58,548 nt of DNA, from assembly GCA_947499305.1 (NCBI GenBank), contig CANMNN010000029.1, positions 1 to 58,548 on the forward strand, in the 5' to 3' direction. Shown here piece after piece: positions 35,058 to 43,487 of the stretch. Both the position numbers and the translations under genes were made by a program. The number at the start of each line of letters is the position of its first letter. Position 1 is the stretch's first letter. A model generated the notes under the pieces. It saw only the letters and a program-made list of their open reading frames with translations, was not told where the DNA came from and searched no databases. Source of the stretch: an uncultured Arenicella sp. (GTDB lineage Bacteria > Pseudomonadota > Gammaproteobacteria > Arenicellales > Arenicellaceae).

Positions 35058-36137
35058 ATGACGATCAACACGGAAAACGACATTGTCGAGATTACAAAGC
35101 TCTGGCTCAATGAGCTGAAGCTCAAAGGCCAGCGAAGGTCTACCATTAACGACGTAGCCAGATTTGCTGGTGTGTCGAAAAAAACCGTTTCCCGAGTCAT
35201 CAACAAATCGGCTGCGGTAAGAGAATCGACTCGTGCAAAGGTCGAAGCGGTAGTAAAAGCAATCAATTTTCAACCAAATGTGCAAGCTCGCGGTTTAGCC
35301 TCACGGCACGCGTATTTGGTCGGCGTAATCTACGATAATCCAAATCCCCAGTATACCGTCAACATGCAGCAAGGCATTCTCGACGGCCTCAAGGGTTCCG
35401 GTTACGAGCTCGTAGTTCATCCCTGTGATCGCAATCAGCCAGACTTTGTTGAAGAAGCCAAACAATTTATTGAACGACAAAAACTCAGGGGAGTGATCCT
35501 CACTCCGTCTGTCTCTGAAGACGAGCGAATGGCTGACATGCTTCGTGAGATTGGCTGTGATTACTTGCGTATTGCCTCAGTTATGCTCGACGACGCGAAG
35601 CACATGATGGTTTCCAACGATAAATACGGCGGCATCGCCGTAGCGCATCATTTATGTGAGCTTGGGCATAAGCGGATCGCATTTGTAACCGGCAAAAAAG
35701 GCTTTAGATCGTCAGAGGAGCGACAAAAAGGTTTTGAATCTGGACTGGCCGAATTTGGCTTAGCTCTTGAACCGAAATACATCGCTCAAGGTCAATACAC
35801 TTTTGAATCAGGAATTGAGGCCGGCCATCAACTACTCGCACTAAAACCGATGCCAACCGCAATTTTTGCAGCAAATGATGAGATGGCTGCAGGCGTATTA
35901 CAAGCAATGCGAATTAAGCAACTGAGAGCGCCAGATAACATTTCAATTGTCGGCTATGATGATTTTCAAATTGCAAAAAACGTGTGGCCGAGACTAACGA
36001 CGGTGCATGTGCCAATTGCCAGCATCGGCAAGCTCGCAGCAGAACACTTGCTAGCCATGGACACATCCAATAAGCCCGGCCCAGAGTCTTCTCCCTGGTT
36101 GATCGAGCGAGAGTCGTCAGGACCGCCGCCAAAATAG
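35058..36137 (+). CDS. LacI-family transcriptional regulator of the uronate locus
   Basis: 359 residues. Helix-turn-helix at about 29-55 (TINDVARFAGVSKKTVSRVINK; HTH is about ten residues further in than usual because of a polar N-terminal extension), hinge helix VQARGLASRHAY, then the periplasmic-binding-protein-like effector domain to about 345. It probably binds the TGACACCGGTTACC sites at 33929 and 36333, since it lies between them and LacI proteins prefer such CG-centred palindromes. The ligand is likely 2-keto-3-deoxygluconate or a related uronate intermediate (inferred from neighbours). Confidence 0.9.
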   Translation: MTINTENDIVEITKLWLNELKLKGQRRSTINDVARFAGVSKKTVSRVINKSAAVRESTRAKVEAVVKAINFQPNVQARGLASRHAYLVGVIYDNPNPQYTVNMQQGILDGLKGSGYELVVHPCDRNQPDFVEEAKQFIERQKLRGVILTPSVSEDERMADMLREIGCDYLRIASVMLDDAKHMMVSNDKYGGIAVAHHLCELGHKRIAFVTGKKGFRSSEERQKGFESGLAEFGLALEPKYIAQGQYTFESGIEAGHQLLALKPMPTAIFAANDEMAAGVLQAMRIKQLRAPDNISIVGYDDFQIAKNVWPRLTTVHVPIASIGKLAAEHLLAMDTSNKPGPESSPWLIERESSGPPPK

Positions 36138-36305
36138 ATCCTTGCAAACCATTACAGAAGAGTTGTTCCCTTCATTGAAAATTCTAACTGTTCTCCCCCC
36201 AATTTTGCTGAATTAGCCCCATTCCCGATCGCGTTCTCTTGAATTTTATGCCGACTTGAACTCGGAGCTCCCCCGAATAAACGCCAAATAGCATTTTAAA
36301 ATTAT

Positions 36306-36346
36306 TTGCAATTTACCCGTCGAAACCTATAATGACACCGGTTACC
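36306..36346 (+). promoter_or_regulatory. Promoter with LacI/GntR-type operator upstream of kduD
   Basis: TTGCAA (36306-36311), a 16-base spacer and a perfect TATAAT (36328-36333) are followed at once by the operator TGACACCGGTTACC (36333-36346), placed as in the site at 33929. A repressor here would block the start of transcription of kduD and the TonB receptor. Confidence 0.75.
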
Positions 36347-36653
36347 TTTTTATATTAATTATAATAATCGAAATAATAGTGTACGAAAAAACGTATCAAA
36401 CGCCCCAGCCAGACATATCGAACAATGTCTACATCGCTTGCTTGAAAGGTCGCTTTCGAGTCCATGAGACTTTCCAAAAAGGCAAAGTTCCTGTGTTGGT
36501 CTCAATAATCGAACAATTCCCTTTTCTTGGGCACGTCCTATCGGCGCATGAACGCAAATCGACAACTTCATTCGGCGCGTGGCAGGCGAAAGGCTTAATC
36601 GCGCCGGCATACAGACTCTTGATATCTCACAATTGCAGTAAAGGTTTTACCTT
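36347..36653 (+). other. Long leader between operator and kduD, possibly untranslated
   Basis: This 307-base stretch, with the preceding 36138-36305, makes a 516-base gene-free gap. A 92-codon frame begins with GTG at 36379 and overlaps the kduD ATG by ATGA, but it has no ribosome site, an unremarkable composition and no family I recognise, so I do not call it a gene. Just before the kduD ATG, AAGGT and ACCTT form a five-base stem that would hide the AAAGG ribosome site, which would matter if the leader is regulatory. Nothing else structured was seen. Confidence 0.4.
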
Positions 36654-37418
36654 ATGAAAGAAAACACCCCCTTTAATCTCGACACTAAATGGGCGATTGT
36701 TACTGGCGCCAATACCGGTCTTGGCCAAGCAATGGCCATTGCTATCGCGGAAGCCGGTGCAAACCTAGTGCTAGTCGGTCGCTCGTCATGCGACGACACC
36801 GCATCAAAAATTGCAAAACTTGGTCGTGAATCAATCGAAATCAACGCTGATCTAGGCGACAAACAAAGCTGGGCCCGCATTATCGAAGAAGCTCATGCGC
36901 ACGCGGGACAGCTAGATATACTGGTGAACAACGCGGGCATCATCCGACGCAATGACGCCTTAGAATTTGGAGAACAAGACTGGGATGATGTTCTCGATGT
37001 GAACTTAAAAAGCGTATTCTTTTTGTCGCAAGCATTTGCTAAGAAGGCCGCTGCGGCCAACACTCCAGCTAAAATAATCAATATTGCATCGATGCTCTCC
37101 TATCAGGGTGGTATTCGGGTCGCGTCGTATACCGCCTCCAAGTCAGCGGTGATGGGCTTAACACGTTTACTAGCGAATGAATGGTCTGGCATGTCTATCA
37201 ACGTTAATGCGATAGCACCGGGTTATTTCGCCACAAACAATACAGCGGCTCTGCAAGCCGACGAACAAAGAAATACTGAGATTCTTGGTCGCATTCCAGC
37301 TGGTCGCTGGGGCAACCCTGAAGATATAGGTGGTGCGGTTGTATTCTTGGCGTCACGTGCATCGGATTATGTAAACGGCGTCACACTGCCTGTAGACGGA
37401 GGTTGGCTCGCGAGATAG
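36654..37418 (+). CDS. kduD: 2-dehydro-3-deoxy-D-gluconate 5-dehydrogenase (short-chain dehydrogenase)
   Basis: 254 residues, classical SDR: cofactor motif TGANTGLGQAMA near 18-29, NNAG near 91, and catalytic Ser and Tyr-x3-Lys (YTASK). The N-terminus FNLDTKWAIVTGANTGLGQ and the C-terminus YVNGVTLPVDGGWLAR match KduD. It reduces 2,5-diketo-3-deoxygluconate, formed from unsaturated uronates, to 2-keto-3-deoxygluconate. It is the first gene after the LacI-controlled promoter and shares a strand with the TonB receptor and kdgK. The isomerase kduI was not found in this window. Confidence 0.85.
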   Translation: MKENTPFNLDTKWAIVTGANTGLGQAMAIAIAEAGANLVLVGRSSCDDTASKIAKLGRESIEINADLGDKQSWARIIEEAHAHAGQLDILVNNAGIIRRNDALEFGEQDWDDVLDVNLKSVFFLSQAFAKKAAAANTPAKIINIASMLSYQGGIRVASYTASKSAVMGLTRLLANEWSGMSINVNAIAPGYFATNNTAALQADEQRNTEILGRIPAGRWGNPEDIGGAVVFLASRASDYVNGVTLPVDGGWLAR

Positions 37419-37504
37419 TAGTAGTAACCAGAATGAATTCCCGGCCTCACACCAGGTCGGTTCGATGTAGAAATACATCAAAATTTAAAACAAACGAGGA
37501 TTGA

Positions 37505-40486
37505 ATGATGAGAAGAAAAAACCAAAAACATAAAACTTCACAACATAGATTTTTTCAAAAAAGATCTATGACACCGGTGGCAATGGCAGTATGCATGAGC
37601 ACAGGCTTTGCTGGTAACGCTCTTGCGCAGAATCAAGACCAACAAGCCGAAGGTGAAGCATTAGAAGAAGTTATTGTCACTGGTATTCGCAGCTCGCTGG
37701 CGAACGCGCTTGCTGAGAAGCGAGATTCGGACAACCTTGTCGAGGTTATTATCGCAGAGGATATCGGCAAGCTACCTGACCAAAACCTTGCTGAGGTTCT
37801 AGAAAATATTACCGGCGTTCAAATAACTCGTCGAGCTGGTGTTGGTAACGGCGTCCAAATTCGTGGCACTAGCGCAAACCGAGTTGAAATCAACGGCGTC
37901 TCGACTGTTGGTTCAGGCTCAGGTCGAAGCGGCATTAATTTCGAAGATGTAAACGCATCTATTATTGCTGCTGTTGAAGTCGTAAAGGCGCCAGAAGCTA
38001 AAACAATTGAAGGATCGGTTGGTGGCACTATTAACCTTCGCACTATTCGCCCTCTTGAGCTTAAGGAGACATTGGGTTCGATCCGTGTTCAAGGTGAAGA
38101 CAGTAGCTTGAGCACTGAAAGCATTCAGCCGCGGGTTTCAGCTGCTTGGGGTGACAATTGGACTACTGACGCTGGAGAGTTCGGCGTTGTGGTTAGTGGA
38201 AGTTACACAGAGCAAGAAGCCGTGTCATTTCGCCCACGTGCTGACCGTGACAATATTTCATCGCCCCCGGGTGCAAACCCTTCAGAATTTCTCGGCATTC
38301 AGTTCCTAGTTCAAGAGCAAGAAAACGATGACTATGAAACTCTTAACCTCGCAACTAGTTTTGAATGGGCTCCAAACGATAATTTGAAACTTTATTTTGA
38401 TGCGATCATTAACGAGCAAGAGCGTAGCCAAGACTCCTACAGACTCCAAGCCTCTGGCGTTAGTGCGTTCAGAAACGTCAGTGTACCGACAGCTTTTGAG
38501 ACGGTAGACTTCGGCGTAGGACCCGGTGTTTTTCCTGCGGCGCTAGCAGGTACTATTGAGCCCGACTTAGCGCTTGATGATGATGATCCTAACTTGCGTT
38601 TCTCGAGCGACACAGGCTCGCGTATTACCGATAGTGAGATATTCTCTCTCGGCGCAGAGTGGCAAATCAGTGAAAGACTGAGTTCTAGATTTGAAGTTTC
38701 GGCCACAAGTTCAGACACGGTTAACCCTAATCTAAGCACTACTCTAAACTTCATTAACCCGAATTGCCCGCTAGATAGCACCAGCAATGACAACTGTGTA
38801 CCATTTCGCTACGACCTTTCAGGCGGCACTTTGGCCTTTGGCATTAACTTTGACTCTCCATTCGCGCCATCTCAAGCCGACTTATTGAATCCGGCTAATG
38901 TTGTATTAGACCAAGTCATTGTTGGTCGAAATACAACTGAGAACGAAGAGAATGCACTCCGTGCTGATTTCATGTACGACTTGGATTTCAATGCCATCAA
39001 GTCAGTTAGTTTCGGCGCTCGCTACAACGAGTCTTCTAGTCGATTTGAAGATGTTGAAGATCGTATTGGTGGTTTTAGCCGCATGGTAGATAGCCCCAAT
39101 GGTCAACTGTTTGCCGATCTATTGGTTGCAGGACCAAGTAACTTCGACGCCGGCGATGGTCGTAGTTTATTTATTGAGAACTTTCTGTTGGTAGATCCAA
39201 ATCGTGCATTCTCTGATCCTCAAGGAACCATCAATACGTTGCAAGCTGCGGTTGTGGCGCACGATCCAAGCAGCCCAGACATTCTAAATCTACGCTCAGA
39301 CGAAAATCAGTTCTTTGATGTAAGTGAAGAAACGATTGCGCTGTATGCTCAAGCAAACTTTGAATACGGCATATTTCGCGGTAATTTCGGCGTACGTTAT
39401 TTAGAGACTGAAGTTGATTCCGTTGCTTTCGGCCCTGAAGATGGCAATGGTAACCGATCGTTGCAATCAACGCCTGGTGAGTATGATTTTGTATTGCCAC
39501 GCTTGAACATCGTAGCGCAACCGCGCGAGGATGTGCTCGTGCGATTGGGGTATGGCTCGGATATTCGACGTCCTAACTTCAGTAGCTTAAACACAGCGTT
39601 CACGTTCGACAATCAGGAAAACACGGCGGTAAGCTTGGGTAATCCGGGTCTAGAGCCGGAAGAAGTTGATTCGTTTGATATTGGCGTCGAGTGGTATTTC
39701 GCACCAGCAGCCGTTGCAAGTATCGGCTACTTCAGAAAAGAGCGCACCAACATCTTTGGTCAAAATTTCGAGGGGGCAATACTTCTTCCATCTGATGACG
39801 TAGTTGGTGGCCTTGTTCGTGAAACTGATCCAAGCTGCCCTGGTGGCGGTATCTTCAACCCAACGGTAATTCCCAACGTGCTAGGCGACCCAAATCGATT
39901 AGGTTTATGTGTTGATTTTACTCAGCCGGGGAATGATCCAGAAACAACAACTCAATCGGGTTTCGAGATTGCGTTCCAGTATGACCTATCAAGCTTCGAA
40001 GATTCTCTAGGTTGGGCATCTGGCTTTGGTGTCATTGCGAACTACACCAATCAAGACTTCAGCGGTGGTTCAGAAGTAGATTCAACGTCTGGTCGTGGAT
40101 TGCAGGTTCTAGGCGACGTCAGCATACCCAGAGGCTTGCTCGATTTTTCTGAAAATGCCTACAATATCACCATGTTCTACGAGAAGTATGGCTTGTCTGC
40201 ACGCGCTCGCTACACTTGGCGTGAAGGGTTCCGCACCAATGATTTCGGAGGTGGTGCGAATACCAGTGGTAGCAGCACATTCAGCTTCCCAGTTAACACC
40301 TTAGATCGAGGCCAACTAAATGCCAGTATCAGCTACGACGTTAGCGATAATTTGAATATTGGTATTGAGGTTGTAAACCTCACGGAAGAAGGGGTTGAGC
40401 AACGCTGTGTTAGTGAAACTGGGCCTCTATGTTTCGTTGGAATCCCTGATCGTCGCATCACATTTGGAGCGAGCTACAAGTTTTAG
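37505..40486 (+). CDS. TonB-dependent outer membrane receptor
   Basis: 993 residues: signal peptide (MTPVAMAVCMSTGFAGNALAQ, after a basic start), TonB box region EEVIVTGIRSSL near 54-65, plug domain (about 65-200, PDQNLAEVLENITGVQITR), and a beta-barrel ending with the aromatic terminal residue (GASYKF) required for outer-membrane insertion. It is the Caulobacter-type family often tied to sugar and polysaccharide uptake. It follows kduD by 86 bases and is likely in the same operon; a terminator follows at 40547. An operator-like sequence sits inside its 5' end (37569-37582). It probably takes up uronate oligosaccharides made by secreted lyases. Confidence 0.9.
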   Translation: MMRRKNQKHKTSQHRFFQKRSMTPVAMAVCMSTGFAGNALAQNQDQQAEGEALEEVIVTGIRSSLANALAEKRDSDNLVEVIIAEDIGKLPDQNLAEVLENITGVQITRRAGVGNGVQIRGTSANRVEINGVSTVGSGSGRSGINFEDVNASIIAAVEVVKAPEAKTIEGSVGGTINLRTIRPLELKETLGSIRVQGEDSSLSTESIQPRVSAAWGDNWTTDAGEFGVVVSGSYTEQEAVSFRPRADRDNISSPPGANPSEFLGIQFLVQEQENDDYETLNLATSFEWAPNDNLKLYFDAIINEQERSQDSYRLQASGVSAFRNVSVPTAFETVDFGVGPGVFPAALAGTIEPDLALDDDDPNLRFSSDTGSRITDSEIFSLGAEWQISERLSSRFEVSATSSDTVNPNLSTTLNFINPNCPLDSTSNDNCVPFRYDLSGGTLAFGINFDSPFAPSQADLLNPANVVLDQVIVGRNTTENEENALRADFMYDLDFNAIKSVSFGARYNESSSRFEDVEDRIGGFSRMVDSPNGQLFADLLVAGPSNFDAGDGRSLFIENFLLVDPNRAFSDPQGTINTLQAAVVAHDPSSPDILNLRSDENQFFDVSEETIALYAQANFEYGIFRGNFGVRYLETEVDSVAFGPEDGNGNRSLQSTPGEYDFVLPRLNIVAQPREDVLVRLGYGSDIRRPNFSSLNTAFTFDNQENTAVSLGNPGLEPEEVDSFDIGVEWYFAPAAVASIGYFRKERTNIFGQNFEGAILLPSDDVVGGLVRETDPSCPGGGIFNPTVIPNVLGDPNRLGLCVDFTQPGNDPETTTQSGFEIAFQYDLSSFEDSLGWASGFGVIANYTNQDFSGGSEVDSTSGRGLQVLGDVSIPRGLLDFSENAYNITMFYEKYGLSARARYTWREGFRTNDFGGGANTSGSSTFSFPVNTLDRGQLNASISYDVSDNLNIGIEVVNLTEEGVEQRCVSETGPLCFVGIPDRRITFGASYKF
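37569..37582. promoter_or_regulatory. Third operator-like sequence, inside the TonB receptor gene
   Basis: TGACACCGGTGGCA shares its first 10 bases (and an A before them) with the two operators at 33929 and 36333, and is more symmetrical than they are (12 of 14). It lies 64 bases after the receptor start, in the signal-peptide codons. Similar ten-base matches occur by chance in other genes (for example in argC), so this is only a hint. Confidence 0.3.
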
Positions 40487-40546
40487 TGCGTAGCTGTAAA
40501 GAAATAAGGTCTCGCAAAATTCGCCTGACCTTATGAGTTTGTATAT

Positions 40547-40576
40547 TAAAGCCCGATTTATCGGGCTTTAATTTTT
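40547..40576 (+). terminator. Intrinsic terminator after the TonB receptor gene
   Basis: A perfect 10-base stem (40547-40556 with 40561-40570, 4-base loop) followed by a T-rich stretch. It separates the kduD-TonB unit from kdgK, whose own promoter must lie in the following 138 bases. Confidence 0.85.
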
Positions 40577-40713
40577 ACAACGCCAGCAATCGCATTAAGA
40601 CCAAATCAAAACGGGGAATCTGCTCAAATACACGAGCGTCGATTCTCCCGAACACAGTATCACGACTTATCTATTAGTGACCTAAGACCGCTTTGCGTCA
40701 CCTCTAAAATATT

Positions 40714-41631
40714 ATGTCTATTTCAGTTGCCATAATTGGCGAAGCGATGCTCGAACTATCGCAAGTAAACTCACCGGCTAAAACGAATTCAAGATTGCTC
40801 AATATGGGCTTCGGTGGCGACACGCTTAACACATCAATTTATCTCTCAAGGGCAGGCATTAATGTCTCCTATGTCAGTGCTTTAGGAGATGATGAGACGA
40901 GTGCTTGGCTTTTAGCTCAGTGGCAAGGAGAGGGAATAGACTGTTCTTTAGTTCACAGAGCAAGCAACTCTGTGCCTGGAATGTATATGATCAACGTTGA
41001 CGAGGACGGCGAACGCTCTTTTTTATATTGGCGTAAAAACTCACCCGCAAGCCGCCTGTTTGATGAGGTCGCACTATCAGAGTCAATCTTTGACTCAATT
41101 TCGAAACATCCGTATCTTTATCTCTCAGGCATTAGTCTTGCGATACTGCCCGATGCGTCACGCAAACGATTACTGAGTCTAATTAAAAATTATCGAGAAT
41201 CCGGTGGCCTCGTGATTTTTGACGGCAACTACCGCCCCACCCTATGGAACAATCAAAGTCAGGCGCGAAATGCCTATACTCAAATGTATCAATTAAGTGA
41301 TATTGCTTTACCGACGTTTGAAGACGAAGCAATGTTGTTTAACTATCGAAATGCAGAACAGGCGATAGAAGCAATGCGCGCGATGGGAGTCAGAGAAACG
41401 GTAATGAAACTGGGTGCACAAGGCTGCTTATCCTTGGTCAACGCCGAGCGAGGCTATGTTGCGGCTCACGCCGTTACCCCATTAGACACTACCGCCGCTG
41501 GAGACTCGTTCAACGCGGGGTTTCTCGCGAAACGGCTTACGGGTTCTACGATCAGTGAATCGTGCGAAGCGGGTCACCAGCTGGCGTCTCAGGTAATTCA
41601 ATATAAAGGCGCGATTATTCCTCGGAGCTAG
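40714..41631 (+). CDS. kdgK: 2-keto-3-deoxygluconate kinase (PfkB family)
   Basis: 305 residues, ribokinase/PfkB fold: N-terminal substrate-binding GFGGDTLNTSIYLSRAG near 32-48 and the C-terminal anion-hole/catalytic motif DTTAAGDSFNAGF near 255-267, with Asp as general base. The segment FLYWRKNSPASRLF near 103-116 is characteristic of KDG kinases. It phosphorylates the product of KduD to KDPG; the aldolase eda that would follow is not in the window. It lies 227 bases after the TonB receptor and is separated from it by a terminator. No LacI-type operator was found in front of it. Confidence 0.85.
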   Translation: MSISVAIIGEAMLELSQVNSPAKTNSRLLNMGFGGDTLNTSIYLSRAGINVSYVSALGDDETSAWLLAQWQGEGIDCSLVHRASNSVPGMYMINVDEDGERSFLYWRKNSPASRLFDEVALSESIFDSISKHPYLYLSGISLAILPDASRKRLLSLIKNYRESGGLVIFDGNYRPTLWNNQSQARNAYTQMYQLSDIALPTFEDEAMLFNYRNAEQAIEAMRAMGVRETVMKLGAQGCLSLVNAERGYVAAHAVTPLDTTAAGDSFNAGFLAKRLTGSTISESCEAGHQLASQVIQYKGAIIPRS

Positions 41632-41711
41632 AAAAAGTCATTCTAGAACTTTAAGATTTCTCCACCCTAGCAAAGTTAGGTGGAGAAACTTAAATGCGGG
41701 CAGTTAGTAGA

Positions 41712-43037
41712 TTAGTCGAAACTAAAGGTACTGTTTGAATAGTTTCCGCAGTTCCACTGTATTGCGTTGCCTCCGTTGTGCTTTGCATTGTTAGCGATGT
41801 TGATGCACTTGCCACTATGACGAGCTTCGAGTAAAAACTGACCGCCGCTCTGATCGACCAACTTGAATTGTTGATTTCCGCCATTGCCGCATGTCCATTG
41901 CTGAATATTGGCCCCATTATTATTCGACACACCGCTGACATCTAAACATTTTCCGTTTCGGCCCTTAATGTTGTACCAGCCCGATCCTCGGCTCACAAAT
42001 TGAAAGTCAGAATTATTGAAGTTTCCACAACTCCATTGAATGATATTGCCACCGTTCGCGTTAGAGTGACCCGAAATATTCAGGCATCGGCCACTGTGCT
42101 CAGCTTTCAACCGTGTATAACCACTTGGTGGGCTTGCAGCGACACCATTACTACCCGATGGTAACTCAGAGCTGTTTGGTGCACGTTCATCACCGGCATG
42201 AAATAGGCCTAACCAAAGAGCGCCATTGCCATCGATATCAACGACGCCTACCGCATCAGGCGACCAAGAAAGAAAGCCTTGGCTTTCTCCAAACTCCCAA
42301 TTCGAAATATGAAAATTATTGTATAAATCGTTGCTAGACGAAAAATTAATATCGGTTGTTGGTGTGCTGTAAAAGCCGTTACCGTTCCATTCGTAGTATC
42401 TGAAATAGTCTACGAACTGATACACAGGTTTATCTCTCAGAGCGTTAAAATCAATATTACCTAGCCACGCAGGGTTGGCATTTCCTTGAGTCCATAAGTT
42501 GAAACAGTACCGCATAAAAAGATCGATATGTTCTACCGATTCATGAAAGTCACTTGAACCTGGGTTCGACGAAATACGTCGATCTAATTGGCCGTCGTGA
42601 TACCAAGAAATTGACGTAGGGGTCCACTCTAAAGTGTAGGTCACCCATCGATCGTAGATTCCAGCATTTCCGTGCAGACCCTCTTCTCGTCGAGCTTGCG
42701 CACAATCATTGTTACTGGTTTGCCATATGGGGTTTGACTGGTAACGATTAGCTCTTGGAATCGTCTCAATATCAATCTCGTTCCATTGAGAACCACATTC
42801 GTGACCACCATTTCTCCACCAAAAAAACGTACTGGTAGTGCCAACGACATTTTGAGTGTACATCCGCACTTCAACTTTTCCGTATCGGTGATCATCCATC
42901 GACTGAATTTCGCCGCCACGTAATTGATTGCTTGGGCTCTGTGAAAAGGCCATTTTTGATCCCAAGGTTAACGCGACCATAATGCCAATATTGGCGATTA
43001 AGACCGCTCTTTGTTTAGAAAATCTGAATCGATTCAT
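41712..43037 (-). CDS. Secreted GH16 beta-glucanase, circularly permuted, with ricin-type lectin domain
   Basis: 441 residues: signal peptide (to about 33), catalytic GH16 domain, Gly/Ser-rich linker near 295-310, and a ricin B/CBM13 domain (about 310-441) with three QxW repeats (IIQWSC, IQQWTC, AIQWNC). The active-site motif is Glu87-x-Asp89-x-Glu91 (EIDIE). The domain starts directly at the strand RYGKVEVRM; the strands that come before this in ordinary lichenases appear instead after VDYFRYYEW, at about 225-290 (NNFHISNWEFG, GALWLGLF). That order is the natural circular permutation known from the Fibrobacter 1,3-1,4-beta-glucanase. Likely substrates are beta-1,3/1,4-glucans such as lichenan or laminarin. 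Confidence 0.85.
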   Translation of the reverse strand: MNRFRFSKQRAVLIANIGIMVALTLGSKMAFSQSPSNQLRGGEIQSMDDHRYGKVEVRMYTQNVVGTTSTFFWWRNGGHECGSQWNEIDIETIPRANRYQSNPIWQTSNNDCAQARREEGLHGNAGIYDRWVTYTLEWTPTSISWYHDGQLDRRISSNPGSSDFHESVEHIDLFMRYCFNLWTQGNANPAWLGNIDFNALRDKPVYQFVDYFRYYEWNGNGFYSTPTTDINFSSSNDLYNNFHISNWEFGESQGFLSWSPDAVGVVDIDGNGALWLGLFHAGDERAPNSSELPSGSNGVAASPPSGYTRLKAEHSGRCLNISGHSNANGGNIIQWSCGNFNNSDFQFVSRGSGWYNIKGRNGKCLDVSGVSNNNGANIQQWTCGNGGNQQFKLVDQSGGQFLLEARHSGKCINIANNAKHNGGNAIQWNCGNYSNSTFSFD

Positions 43038-43487
43038 AGAGTACTATCCTCGTATTTTTATCTTGTGTCGTTCTAGTCGCTTACGCTTTAGCCACCTTAA
43101 GTAGCTGCTCTAAGAAAGTAGCTGCGCTAGGAAACTAGCTCCTTTGGAAGATGCTAATTAAACTTTGGGCCCCCATTGCCAAACCCAAAATAAGTTAAGT
43201 CGGCGTTGAGCTGCCTTAGCTCTGTTTTTATTTTTTCCAGCATCAAATCGAGCCCTTACATCGAAAGCTCTATATCAAAGTAGTTAGCAAACGCCTCTAT
43301 TACGACCAAGTTTAGGTTTAATCGTAGCTTTGCACGTTTTTAGACGCCCGATAACGTGATGCGCCGACGCTTAGAATTTAGACACGCTAAACTAGATCAA
43401 AGAGTGTTTTTCTATATTGAACGCATGCAGCATGCTAAACTTCGGCTCCTTTTTTTTCGCCTGTTACCCTCTCGAGACTAGCCAATT
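43038..43487. other. 450-base gap between GH16 and rdgC
   Basis: Divergent promoters for the GH16 gene (left) and rdgC (right) must lie here. A five-base stem GAGCT/AGCTC near 43208-43224 is followed by T-rich sequence and could be a weak plus-strand terminator; a GCATGC-AGCATGC imperfect palindrome occurs near 43423-43436. No gene, repeat family or strong promoter was identified. Confidence 0.4.

Noticed and set aside
36379..36657. 92-codon GTG-start frame before kduD as a gene
   Set aside because: No ribosome site, no recognisable family, and it lies in the leader of kduD; listed only as an uncertain leader feature.
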